Assembly: GCF_000576305.1 (NCBI RefSeq)
Contig: NZ_BAVZ01000005.1
Location: forward strand, 186,001 to 250,000
Source: Paenibacillus pini JCM 16418
GTDB taxonomy: Bacteria > Bacillota > Bacilli > Paenibacillales > Paenibacillaceae
DNA: 64,000 nucleotides
Reading direction: 5' to 3'
Below, piece by piece: positions 1 to 9,000 of the stretch. How positions within the stretch are numbered: position 1 is the first letter of the stretch; each line of letters opens with the position of its first letter. Under the pieces are notes generated by a model. It did not search any database and was not told where the DNA came from. It was given only the letters and a program-made list of their open reading frames with translations. The position numbers were made by a program, and so were the translations under genes.

Positions 1-29
1 GTTGTCTTATAAAGAGGTGTGTATAGCAG

Positions 30-1157
30 ATGAATGCGAATACGGATGGAATACGGCCTGCCGGATATGTTGAGAGTACGGAAGATTGGGTAATGGAGAA
101 GAAAAATGCTGGCTTTCATGGCTATTTCATTCAAACTTTTGACTTCGGCGGTGAGTCACATTTTGTTGCTCCTCAAAGCGTAGAGAGTGGACATCATCCT
201 TATTTAACAGCCTACAGCCTAAAGCCACCTAGAGGATTTGTGGCCTCAATTCCCGGGGGTAGGCTATGGGGGCGATCCGCTGCTGTACTGACTCCGGAAG
301 GAAGACTGCTGTCAGATGTATCACATGAATATGACGAGAAGCTACATACCGTAGTAAAAGGGGCGAATCATCCTATTTTCACGGATTGGAACCATTCCAA
401 TCTTATTTCTGCACAAGGAACGACAGCGTCGCTAGGCTTTTGTGGCAGCTACAATTATTTTCACTGGATGTACGATGTGATGGCAAGATGGGGAATGCTC
501 CTGGAGACGGGGATATCTTTCGATCAGGTCATGATCAATCCTAATCCATATGGAACGTTTGTTGAACAAACGCTGTCCATGTTAGGTACACCTAAGGAGA
601 AGATCATTCGTACGTATTCTACAATGTACGTGGAGGCGGAGCAATTGCTGGTGCCATCCTTGATTATGGATTCTCATTATCCTGCGTGGGCAACGGAGAT
701 GCTACGCAGGATGTTTCTGCCTCACCAACATGTTTCTTATGCAGCTTCAGATCGATTCTATATATGCCGGAAGAGAGCCGGCGCGCGGCGCATCGTTAAC
801 GAAGAGCAAGTGATGGATTACTTAGCATCGATTGGTTTTCGCCCGCTGGTACTTGAACAGATGTCCTTAGCCGAGCAAATTCGTGCTTTTGCAGTTTCAA
901 GGGTCATTGTAGCACCACATGGAGCGGGATTAACGAATCTTGCATTTTGCGAGCCAGGTACAAAAGTGATTGAAATCTTTCATCCCGAACATATCATGCC
1001 GACCTACTGGATGATCAGCAATCACCGTCAACTGAACTATTACTTCATGTATGCTAACAGGCAGTCAGTGCAAGGGATTACCTTTGCGGGCCTGGAGGAT
1101 ATCTATGTGGATATAGATAAGCTGAAAAGGACACTTCGCCTCGCTGAGATTGAATAA
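30..1157 (+). CDS. Glycosyltransferase family 61 protein
   Basis: This 375-residue protein is probably a cytoplasmic glycosyltransferase of the GT61 (DUF563) family, which transfers sugars during polysaccharide or glycan assembly. The family signature is visible: GSYNYFHWMYD near residue 140 and the C-terminal block APHGAGLTNLAFCEPG near residue 300, followed by the usual IEIF. It has no signal peptide or membrane segment. The ATG is preceded by AGAGGTG at a workable distance. It runs convergently into nagA with only 17 bases between them and no obvious terminator. Acceptor and donor cannot be deduced, and the partner genes may lie upstream of the window. Confidence 0.85.
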   Translation: MNANTDGIRPAGYVESTEDWVMEKKNAGFHGYFIQTFDFGGESHFVAPQSVESGHHPYLTAYSLKPPRGFVASIPGGRLWGRSAAVLTPEGRLLSDVSHEYDEKLHTVVKGANHPIFTDWNHSNLISAQGTTASLGFCGSYNYFHWMYDVMARWGMLLETGISFDQVMINPNPYGTFVEQTLSMLGTPKEKIIRTYSTMYVEAEQLLVPSLIMDSHYPAWATEMLRRMFLPHQHVSYAASDRFYICRKRAGARRIVNEEQVMDYLASIGFRPLVLEQMSLAEQIRAFAVSRVIVAPHGAGLTNLAFCEPGTKVIEIFHPEHIMPTYWMISNHRQLNYYFMYANRQSVQGITFAGLEDIYVDIDKLKRTLRLAEIE

Positions 1158-1174
1158 GGTGCTTAAAGATGGTT

Positions 1175-2317
1175 TTACAATACTTGGCCACCGACCATTG
1201 TCCATAGAACTTGAAACTCCTCATCCAATAAGACCAGGTCGGCATCGGAACCAGATGAAACTATACCCTTGTGTTGTAATCCTAAAATATTGGCTGGTGT
1301 AGTTGACGCCATCTGAACGGCATCCAACAAGGGAATTCCAGTTTCGACGGTATAACGTAATGCTTCATTCATGGTAACTGTGCTGGAGGCTAGCGTTCCA
1401 TCTGCCAGTCTTGCAATGCCATCGGATACCGTAACATGATGGCCGCCAAACATATAATCTCCATCGCCCATACCCATTGCTTGTAAAGCGTCAGTGATTA
1501 ATACCATTCCTTCCGGTCCTTTCAAGGTATGCATCAATCGAATAATAGCAGGATGTAGATGGACATGATCCACAATAGCTTGAAGACTCACATGTTTCTC
1601 TTCGAAAGCTGCCACGATTAGACCCGGATCTCGATGATGAATCGGCCTCATGCCATTAAAACAATGCGTAACATGGCTTGCACCGGCTGTAAAGGCTTCT
1701 TTGGCTTCCTCGTATGTGGCATCAGAGTGAGCAATGGCTATAACGACTCCTTTGTTCTTCAAAAAAGAAATTAAGTCCATTCCTCCTGGTAATTCAGGAG
1801 CAATCGTAACCATTTTAATGAGTGAACCTGCTTCCTTAAAAATGATCTCCATTTCATCCAAATTTGGATGCCGTAAATACTTCTCGTTCTGCATTCCTTT
1901 TCGCTTTGGATTTAGATAAGGTCCCTCTAAGTGAATCCCTGCGATCTTAGCTCCCACTTCATGTCCTATTACTCGTTTGACACTACGAATCATTTCTAGT
2001 AGATCTTCTATTGTAGAACTGACCGATGTAGCTAGAAAAGAGGTGCATCCCGTTGAAGCACAAGCACGTGACACTTCTTGAATACTTTCTTCAGTTCCAT
2101 CCATCATGTCAAAACCATTAGCGCCGTGGATATGAACGTCAATCATTCCAGGTATTAATAAATGTCCGCTACCATCAATCAGTTCATGTTCTCCCTTTGG
2201 AATAGTTAGATCTTCTGTATCGATTCTCATAATTTTCCCTTCAAGAATCCACACATTGGCTGATGGAATGATTCTGTCTGGAAGTACCGCTTGTACATGA
2301 TGCAAAATAGTATACAT
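1175..2317 (-). CDS. nagA: N-acetylglucosamine-6-phosphate deacetylase
   Basis: NagA hydrolyses N-acetylglucosamine-6-phosphate to glucosamine-6-phosphate and acetate in amino-sugar recycling. The metal-dependent amidohydrolase motifs are present in order: HIHG near residue 60, HLEGPY near 130, AHSDAT near 195, HCFNGM near 216 and LITDAL near 275. The 380-residue length is normal for the family. The ATG at 2317 is preferred because GGGGAAGG precedes it; an in-frame GTG lies six codons upstream. A DeoR-family regulator gene lies immediately upstream on the same strand, which fits control by an amino-sugar phosphate. No nagB is visible in the window. Confidence 0.93.
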   Translation of the reverse strand: MYTILHHVQAVLPDRIIPSANVWILEGKIMRIDTEDLTIPKGEHELIDGSGHLLIPGMIDVHIHGANGFDMMDGTEESIQEVSRACASTGCTSFLATSVSSTIEDLLEMIRSVKRVIGHEVGAKIAGIHLEGPYLNPKRKGMQNEKYLRHPNLDEMEIIFKEAGSLIKMVTIAPELPGGMDLISFLKNKGVVIAIAHSDATYEEAKEAFTAGASHVTHCFNGMRPIHHRDPGLIVAAFEEKHVSLQAIVDHVHLHPAIIRLMHTLKGPEGMVLITDALQAMGMGDGDYMFGGHHVTVSDGIARLADGTLASSTVTMNEALRYTVETGIPLLDAVQMASTTPANILGLQHKGIVSSGSDADLVLLDEEFQVLWTMVGGQVL

Positions 2318-2340
2318 CGTTAACCTTCCCCTCACTTTGG

Positions 2341-3128
2341 TTATTCATCGTTCTTTTGAACCTCATCAATTTCTTCACGGCATTCAATAACCGTAATGTT
2401 CTTCTGATCTAGGACTTCTCTGATTTCAATCGGAATTTCTCGATTTGTAATGATTATGTCAACGAATTCAAAGTCTAGACGATGAAATGATTTACCATTA
2501 AATTTGGTGTGATCAGCCACGACAATAACCTGATCTGACCTACCGGCCATTTCTCTTTTTACTCGAGCATCTTCTTCATAGGAATAATAGAGACCATCAG
2601 CCTGATTGCCACTGCCCCAATAAAAGCTTTATCCGCACGAATTTCACTTAGTTTAGTTATAATAGAAGGCCCATATAAAGCACGATCCTTCACATTTAAG
2701 TAACCACCAAGAATATAAATTTGAAGATCATCTCGATTTGATAGGATGCCTACATTATCAATCGAGTGCGTGACAACCGTAATATGTTTGGCGTTAATTT
2801 GTTCTGCAACAAATTGAACCGTGGTGGATACATCTAAAATCACAGTCTCATGATCTTGAATAAGTTTCGCACCAATCGTTCCTATTCTTTGCTTACTCTC
2901 CGATTCATCAATCAATCGATCCTTATAGGATAATATTTCTTGCTTTAACTCAGGTAAAGACAGACCCCCATGAGTTCGAATAACAACGCCTTCTTGTACT
3001 AATCTAACAATATCCCTTCGTGCCGTATCTCTTGATACTTCAAACTGTGTACATATATCTACAACACTCATCGTTTGGTGTTCTTTCAAGTATTCGAGAA
3101 TTTTCAATAAACGTTCTTCTTGATACAC
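2341..3128 (-). pseudogene. DeoR-family transcriptional regulator, frameshifted
   Basis: The first 180 codons encode a DeoR-family repressor with an N-terminal helix-turn-helix (VVDICTQFEVSRDTARRDI) and the start of the sugar-phosphate-binding domain. The frame breaks near 2609-2612. The remaining DeoR C-terminus (ADGLYYSYEEDARVKREM onward) continues in another frame to 2341. Restoring one G, so that the codons read GTG GGC AAT CAG, gives a continuous protein of about 260 residues, the usual DeoR length. It probably regulates the adjacent nagA. The break may be a sequencing error rather than true decay, because four other genes in the window show the same kind of loss. Confidence 0.85.
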
Positions 3129-3145
3129 AATGCATGCACCTCCTT

Positions 3146-3216
3146 AAGTAATTGTAATTATTAGTATAAGTAAATGCAAGTAATTATATTTAAATTTTGC
3201 GTTAATGAAAGTAATT
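3146..3216. promoter_or_regulatory. Three phased direct repeats upstream of the DeoR gene
   Basis: AAGTAATT occurs at 3146-3153, 3178-3185 and 3209-3216, spaced 32 and 31 bases apart, about three helical turns. The array starts 17 bases upstream of the DeoR-family start codon. Such phased repeats are typical of operator arrays, so autoregulation of the DeoR gene and nagA is inferred. The DNA is AT-rich, so chance similarity is possible. Confidence 0.4.
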
Positions 3217-3362
3217 ATTAATAATATACGTATATAATTCATAGAAATAAACGAGCTTCATTTAAATTTATTTTGAATGAATACGAAGTAGTTTAGTTAT
3301 TTTAAACCAATTTATTGAATAAGAGTATGATATTATAAAATCGTTCTCTAAGGGGGATTTAA

Positions 3363-3455
3363 TTGAAAAAGTTTTTATTAAGCTGTTTCATTACGATCGT
3401 AATCATAATTGTTTTATATTATGTAATTATGAGTGTTATATGGAATGAACCTTAA
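3363..3455 (+). CDS. Small putative membrane peptide (30 residues)
   Basis: A TTG-started reading frame follows AGGGGG at a suitable distance. It encodes a peptide beginning MKKFLLSCF and dominated by one hydrophobic helix (ITIVIIIVLYYVIM) with a short polar tail ending in WNEP. It lies alone between the DeoR region and the Rhs locus on the same strand as the latter. It is not recognised as any known family. The basic start, a single hydrophobic stretch and a clear ribosome binding site support translation, but the frame is short enough to arise by chance. Confidence 0.35.
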   Translation: MKKFLLSCFITIVIIIVLYYVIMSVIWNEP

Positions 3456-3612
3456 ATTTTTGACAACTTTATCTTTTATACTTCGATGCTAACAAAGCTT
3501 AACTGCTAACAATTCATCATCATAAAAAACTCGAAGAATACTTGATATGGGTGGCCTAATTTAATAGGGATTAGTACCTTATAGGAAAATTGTTACTATC
3601 TATTTCTTACTT

Positions 3613-3659
3613 AAAAAGGTTTCATGGGGTTTATCCAACTCATGTGAAGCCTTTTTTTG
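3613..3659 (+). terminator. Terminator-like hairpin in the Rhs locus leader
   Basis: An imperfect hairpin pairs AAAAAGG..TTTCATG with CATGTGAAGCCTTTTTTT and ends in a run of seven T. It lies only about 30 bases upstream of the first secreted-protein start at 3689 and before its ribosome binding site. It could end transcription of the upstream 30-residue reading frame, or act as an attenuator in the leader of the long Rhs operon. The sequence alone cannot decide. Confidence 0.5.
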
Positions 3660-3688
3660 TATACAGTTTAGTTTTGGAGGAAATGGAT

Positions 3689-5089
3689 ATGATCCATGAA
3701 ACAGAGAAGAAGAAAAGATATTCATTAGTTATTATTTTTCTAGCCTTATTAATATTCTTGAATTCGAACTATGGAGTTAATGCAGCAGACAATAACAATG
3801 AAGAAGCATACAAGCAAGAACCTGATGTGGCTTCACAAGATAAATCAGCGGTTACTGATAAAGAATCTTCAGCAAAGGATAGCCCAGATACTAAGGATAC
3901 AAAGGAGTCTTCACGAAATAAAATATTTGATATTCGAAAAGAGGACAGAGAATTACTAAAGCTTGAGAATACTCTGCTATCAATAAGGAAAATTGCTGCT
4001 GAAAATAAAGATGGTGAACTTTCTAGAGAAATATACATGAAGTATCTTGAATTAAATCAAGAAAATATTACATTACATGATTTTAATTATCATTATGAAA
4101 AGAACAAAGATGCGGAATATATCAGATTAGAGAATAATTACTATGAGTATAAAAAGGCTGAATTTTTAAAATTACAAGATAAGTATGAAACTCTGATATC
4201 TGATTACGCAGGGTTATTAAAGTCATCTCCAAGTGTATTAAATCTATCTAAAAGTGAAATAAGCACAAAGTTAGATTCTCAGAATTCAATTAATCAACCA
4301 GTTGACGATATTTCTATCAACAAGCCCCTTATTTCTAAGCTTCCCAAGATTTCCGTTACAGTAACTGTTTATTACGTACAACCAGATAATATAGAAACTT
4401 TGAGTGTGACTGATGATGTATATATTCCCGAAGAAAACAATATAGTTTTTTTTCAGAAAACCTATGAAAATGTCATAACGGGTAAAGATTTTGAATTTTC
4501 TCTTCCAAAAGATCCAACGATTTCAGATGGAACATATCTAGTAGAAATGAAATATTCAGATTCTGAGATGACAACGGATTATTTTAGAGTAGCGGCAGTA
4601 CCACTTGCTCTTACAAGTAATCGGACAATTAATGTGAATGATTCTTTTGACGTAAGCTTAGGAGCTGGTGAGACTCAAGTATTTGAATTTACTGCTACTA
4701 GTTCTAAGGCTCACCGGATATTTACTAACCCTTATGGTGGTGTTGGTGGTTCGAACGATACGGTTCTAGAGATTTATAGTGATGCAGCCTTAACTAATAT
4801 GATATCTAGAAATGATGATTATAACGGAACGGTCTTCTCATCTATTAGTTTTAAAACAGTTATGGGAACTAAATATTATGTTAAGTTGCGTACGTATAGT
4901 AGTTCAGGTTCTCTATATTGCCGACTAAGTCTATTATCTCTAGAACCAATCGTCTTTACAGAAACATCAGCTCAGTATGTGTATAATGCATCCAACAGAA
5001 TAAGCTATATTTTGTACGCATCAGGAAGACAAATCATATACCTATATGATAATAACGGCAATTTATTGAGAAAAGTGCTATTAAATTAA
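3689..5089 (+). CDS. Secreted companion protein of Rhs locus, PPC-like domain
   Basis: This 466-residue protein has a Sec signal peptide (basic MIHETEKKKR, hydrophobic core, likely cut after VNA). A charged helical region of about 200 residues follows. A beta-rich domain near residues 300-420 resembles bacterial pre-peptidase C-terminal (PPC) domains, including NVNDSFDVSLGAGETQVFEF and a later KYYVKLRTYSSSG. The last 35 residues resemble a single YD repeat (ISYILYASGRQIIYLYDNNGNLL). The ATG at 3689 has GGAGG eight bases upstream. It is the first gene of a collinear set ending in the Rhs toxin and immunity genes. Function is unknown; a role in surface display or delivery is inference. Confidence 0.7.
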   Translation: MIHETEKKKRYSLVIIFLALLIFLNSNYGVNAADNNNEEAYKQEPDVASQDKSAVTDKESSAKDSPDTKDTKESSRNKIFDIRKEDRELLKLENTLLSIRKIAAENKDGELSREIYMKYLELNQENITLHDFNYHYEKNKDAEYIRLENNYYEYKKAEFLKLQDKYETLISDYAGLLKSSPSVLNLSKSEISTKLDSQNSINQPVDDISINKPLISKLPKISVTVTVYYVQPDNIETLSVTDDVYIPEENNIVFFQKTYENVITGKDFEFSLPKDPTISDGTYLVEMKYSDSEMTTDYFRVAAVPLALTSNRTINVNDSFDVSLGAGETQVFEFTATSSKAHRIFTNPYGGVGGSNDTVLEIYSDAALTNMISRNDDYNGTVFSSISFKTVMGTKYYVKLRTYSSSGSLYCRLSLLSLEPIVFTETSAQYVYNASNRISYILYASGRQIIYLYDNNGNLLRKVLLN

Positions 5090-5113
5090 TTTCAAATAGA
5101 AAAGGTGAGGGAA

Positions 5114-5998
5114 TTGAGAAAAAAGCAAAATAAAACGAAAAAATTAATGATATGGGCAGTCTGTGGTGGTTTAGTTGTCTCCATGTTTTCTTCTGTAACA
5201 ACAGGGTTTGCAGAAGAAGTTGTAAATCAAGTCAATGAAACTATTCTAGGGTTACCTTCAAATGATCATACGATACAGGTTCCTCATTCTGATCCGAATA
5301 TTGTAGCTGATCAAAATGACCATTTACCTAAATTCACTGGATTTCAGAGTGAAGAAACGAAAATTCATACATCCAAGGAGATTCAGCCTAAAGTCAATTC
5401 CAAAGTTGCAAAGTCGCTTATTGTGGATACAGCAAAAAAGAAGGATGTTTACAATTTGAGTCCTGATCAGATAGAAAGCTTGATAACAAAAGGATATTCA
5501 ATTGATGATCTCTACCAAGTAGACGAGCTCTCAAATCGTTTTCTAATGGATCCACAAACATTAATCGAGCGTAAAGAAGCAACTGAGGCTGACTGGGCTA
5601 CATTAAAAAAAGTGTTACAAAAAGAGAATGATGAACAAAATTTGCTGGAGTTAAAAGAAAAATATCCTGAGGAATTTAAGCAGTTAGAACAAGAAAGTCT
5701 GAAAGCTCAAGAGAAGATATTATTGCTTAGTCTATATGAACAGGGAAAAGGAACTTTGGCGCAATTACTTCAACAATATAAAACAAATGGAGAAAAAGGA
5801 GTCATTAACTATAAAAGTATTGAACAAAAAAGTGCAGCAAGTAAATCCTTTAAGTTAAATACAAATGCAGTACCTGAAGATGTCTTAGCTAATCTAAAAG
5901 AAATTTCGCAAAACACAGGTGAGCCTTTAAATGAATTGATTTCGAAATACAATATTGCTAAAGAACTGAGTAAGCAAGTTTTAGTAGAAAAGGAGTAA
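5114..5998 (+). CDS. Secreted helical protein preceding Rhs gene
   Basis: The product of about 294 residues begins with lysine-rich MRKKQNKTKK, a hydrophobic helix and a probable signal peptidase site after GFA. The rest is mainly helical and charged. It contains two short related modules: SPDQIESLITKGYSIDDLYQVDEL near residue 120 and VPEDVLANLKEISQ near 260. TTG at 5114 is preferred because AAAGGTGAGG precedes it; a GTG at 5105 is possible. It lies 24 bases after the previous secreted protein and 4 bases before the Rhs gene, so cotranscription is very likely. No known family is recognised. A chaperone, anchor or export helper for the Rhs protein is possible. Confidence 0.65.
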   Translation: MRKKQNKTKKLMIWAVCGGLVVSMFSSVTTGFAEEVVNQVNETILGLPSNDHTIQVPHSDPNIVADQNDHLPKFTGFQSEETKIHTSKEIQPKVNSKVAKSLIVDTAKKKDVYNLSPDQIESLITKGYSIDDLYQVDELSNRFLMDPQTLIERKEATEADWATLKKVLQKENDEQNLLELKEKYPEEFKQLEQESLKAQEKILLLSLYEQGKGTLAQLLQQYKTNGEKGVINYKSIEQKSAASKSFKLNTNAVPEDVLANLKEISQNTGEPLNELISKYNIAKELSKQVLVEKE

Positions 5999-6002
5999 GG
6001 CG

Positions 6003-9000
6003 ATGAGAAAAATTTGGATATATTTCAGGAATATAACTCTAGCATTAATTATATTTGTGATGGGTTCACAATTAAACCAGTCTACGGCACATGCAGCGGT
6101 TGATACAAATGTTCTAGAAAAAGTATTAAATGGATTAGTTACTCCTAAATTAGTAAACGGTTCTAATAAACCACAGCTTTCAGACCGTAATCAAACGAAT
6201 GAAGTAATTGATCCTGCAACAGGTACGCTATCATTGAATGAAACAGACTTAAGTCTTCCTGGTAAGGATGGTTTGAATTTAAATTTGGCAAGATATTATA
6301 ATTCAAGTCAAGCAGAAGTGGGGACGAAGAGAGTATCTGTTACTTCGAGTACGAGTCAACTTCAAGGTTATGGATCAGGATATTATCTAACCATTCTTTA
6401 TTACAATAACAGTACACGAAATTATGAAACTTATGTTCCAGGCTATTACTCTACATATAATCAGGCTTATGAGCAATCTAGATATTATGATAAACAAGAT
6501 TCAAATGGTAGATCTTTCGTGAGTTATAGTATTGATTATAAAGATGTATTGTACACACAAATCACTTATACAACAACAACAACAGTTTATCCGGATGAGA
6601 ATTCCTATAGTCGTTTACGATATGATCTTGGCGGTGGATGGAGTTTTGCATTTCCTTCCCTACAAATAGAAGGGGGTTATGTTCATTATCATAATGGTAG
6701 CGGTGGCGCATATGTCGTTAAGTTTGATGGAAGCAACCGAGGTACGTTAGAAGACTACGGACGAACGGATGTAGCATTATTATATGATTCGGGCTATTCT
6801 AATGGACAAATGAACTCCACATATGTATTTGTAGATGAGACTCAGAACAAAACGTATTTTGGGAGTGATGGTCGGTTACTTGGAGTCAGAGACCTCTTAG
6901 GAAATGAGATAAAATTTACGCATATTAATCGAAATATGAATGGTCGTACGTATCCTGTGATTTCTAATATTGTTGATACCATCGGTCGAAATATTAGTTT
7001 TAATTATGAAACAAAGTTAAATGACCCCAACTTTGACACACAGAATATGACAGAGAATATTACTGTCACAGTTACACATCCTTCGACAAATGAGAAGATT
7101 ACTCTTACTTATGCAAAGAAGAGAGAAGGGGTAAGTAAATTTGAGAATGGGAACTTAATAAGTAAATGGTATGAGCCATATTTATTCTCTGTAAAAGACA
7201 CTAAGGGTTACAGTACGTATTATGATTATTACTTAGCTTCCGAGAAATTTGATGCAACTAGTAAATATTTAAACAATTCTGCAGGCACGGCAGTGTACTT
7301 ACTTAAATATGCTATGTATCCGCATTCAACATCTTTCTATCAATACAACAGTCCTGTAACTAGAAATTGGGGTGCAGATGGGGCTTACCAAGGCTTTCAA
7401 GTGAGTAACCGCTGGGATAGTCTTAATATTTATGAGTATGATAAACCTAACCCTCAAATTGCTGGACGTGGTCTTTATAATGGAAGAGATTATACTTATT
7501 TTGGAGATGTGACAGGGTATCCAACCTATTATTCAGAAGAATCCATTCCAGAGTCCTATCGTTTTGGATCAGAGGTAGTAAATAACGATCAAGTAAGAAC
7601 GAAATATACCTTCAACGGGAAGAAACAGTTATTAACAACTGAACAAACTGCAAAAAATGGGGAGAAATCAGTAGAAACGGTTCAATCCTATGATAGCAAT
7701 TTTAAATATAAACCAACCAGAATTGAAAACAAGACAATTAGTGGTAGCCGTGAAAATAATTTGTATACTCTGTATCAATATTATAATTGGGGAGATATAC
7801 AAACACAGACACAACCATTGACATCTTCACAGTTAAATAATACGAATCAGCTCAAAGAAAATACAATGTCCTATGAATATGATCCAACATTAAAATTGCC
7901 AACGAAGAAGCAATTCTATCAAAATGCGAGTGCATTACTTACAGAAACTTTTACATACGATACTCAAGGTAGATTGAAAACTTCACAAAATGCAAATGGA
8001 GAAATTACGACAGTTAATTATTCAACTTCAGCAAGTGGGAAAACGGAAGAAGTAACTAAACAACTAGAGAATGGTAAGACTGCTAAATCGATTTCATTTT
8101 ACAGTCAGACTTCATATCAATTATTCCCTACTTCTGTGAAAAATGTATATACAAATGATTCGGGTCTATTGATAGAATCCGAGAATAAACAAACCTATAA
8201 CGTACTACTCGGGGTTGTTACTTCAACTACAGATGCGGATAACAAAACAATACAATATCAGTATGACGCATATGGAAGGCTAGCTAAAACGATATATCCT
8301 GTCACTAATAATCAAAGCGGACAATTATATCAGGTTGAAGATGTTATCGACTACCAAGATCAGACTGTCGATAACTCTCCAAATTATTTTGATAGTGAAA
8401 ATAAATATTTAATTACAACAAGAGTAGATGGGTATACCAAAACAACTCGACGAAGCGATAATGCAGTGAGTTATGATAATGTAACACATTCTTTTTACGA
8501 TGGATTTGGAAATTTAGTATTACAAGGGCAATTTGACGGTGTAAAGAACTCTGAATTGGTAATGGCACAGTACCATTATGACATTATGGCGCGTCCAGAA
8601 TATGTAGTGGATACGAAAGGGAACACGTCTACTGTTAAATACGATACTTGGGGTAGAGCATTTGAAACGATTGATCCGTTTGGGAATTTATATCGATCAG
8701 ATGTAGATATTATTGATCGCTCAAATACATCCTATTTGGTTGCCGCAAATGATATTTCAACCTTTAGAAGTAATCCAACGAATAATTTGAAAAAAAATGT
8801 TCTTCAATCTTATTCTGACGCTTGGGGAAGGGAAGTAACACGTAAAGCTTATCCTAATTGGCCAAGTATGAACGTAGTGGTCGAAGGAAATTATGAATAT
8901 GATGACTTGAGTAATATGATTGGCTACACGGATCCCAATCGTCGACGAACAAGTTACGCATATGATAAATTAAATCGATTAATCTCAACTACAGATCCAC

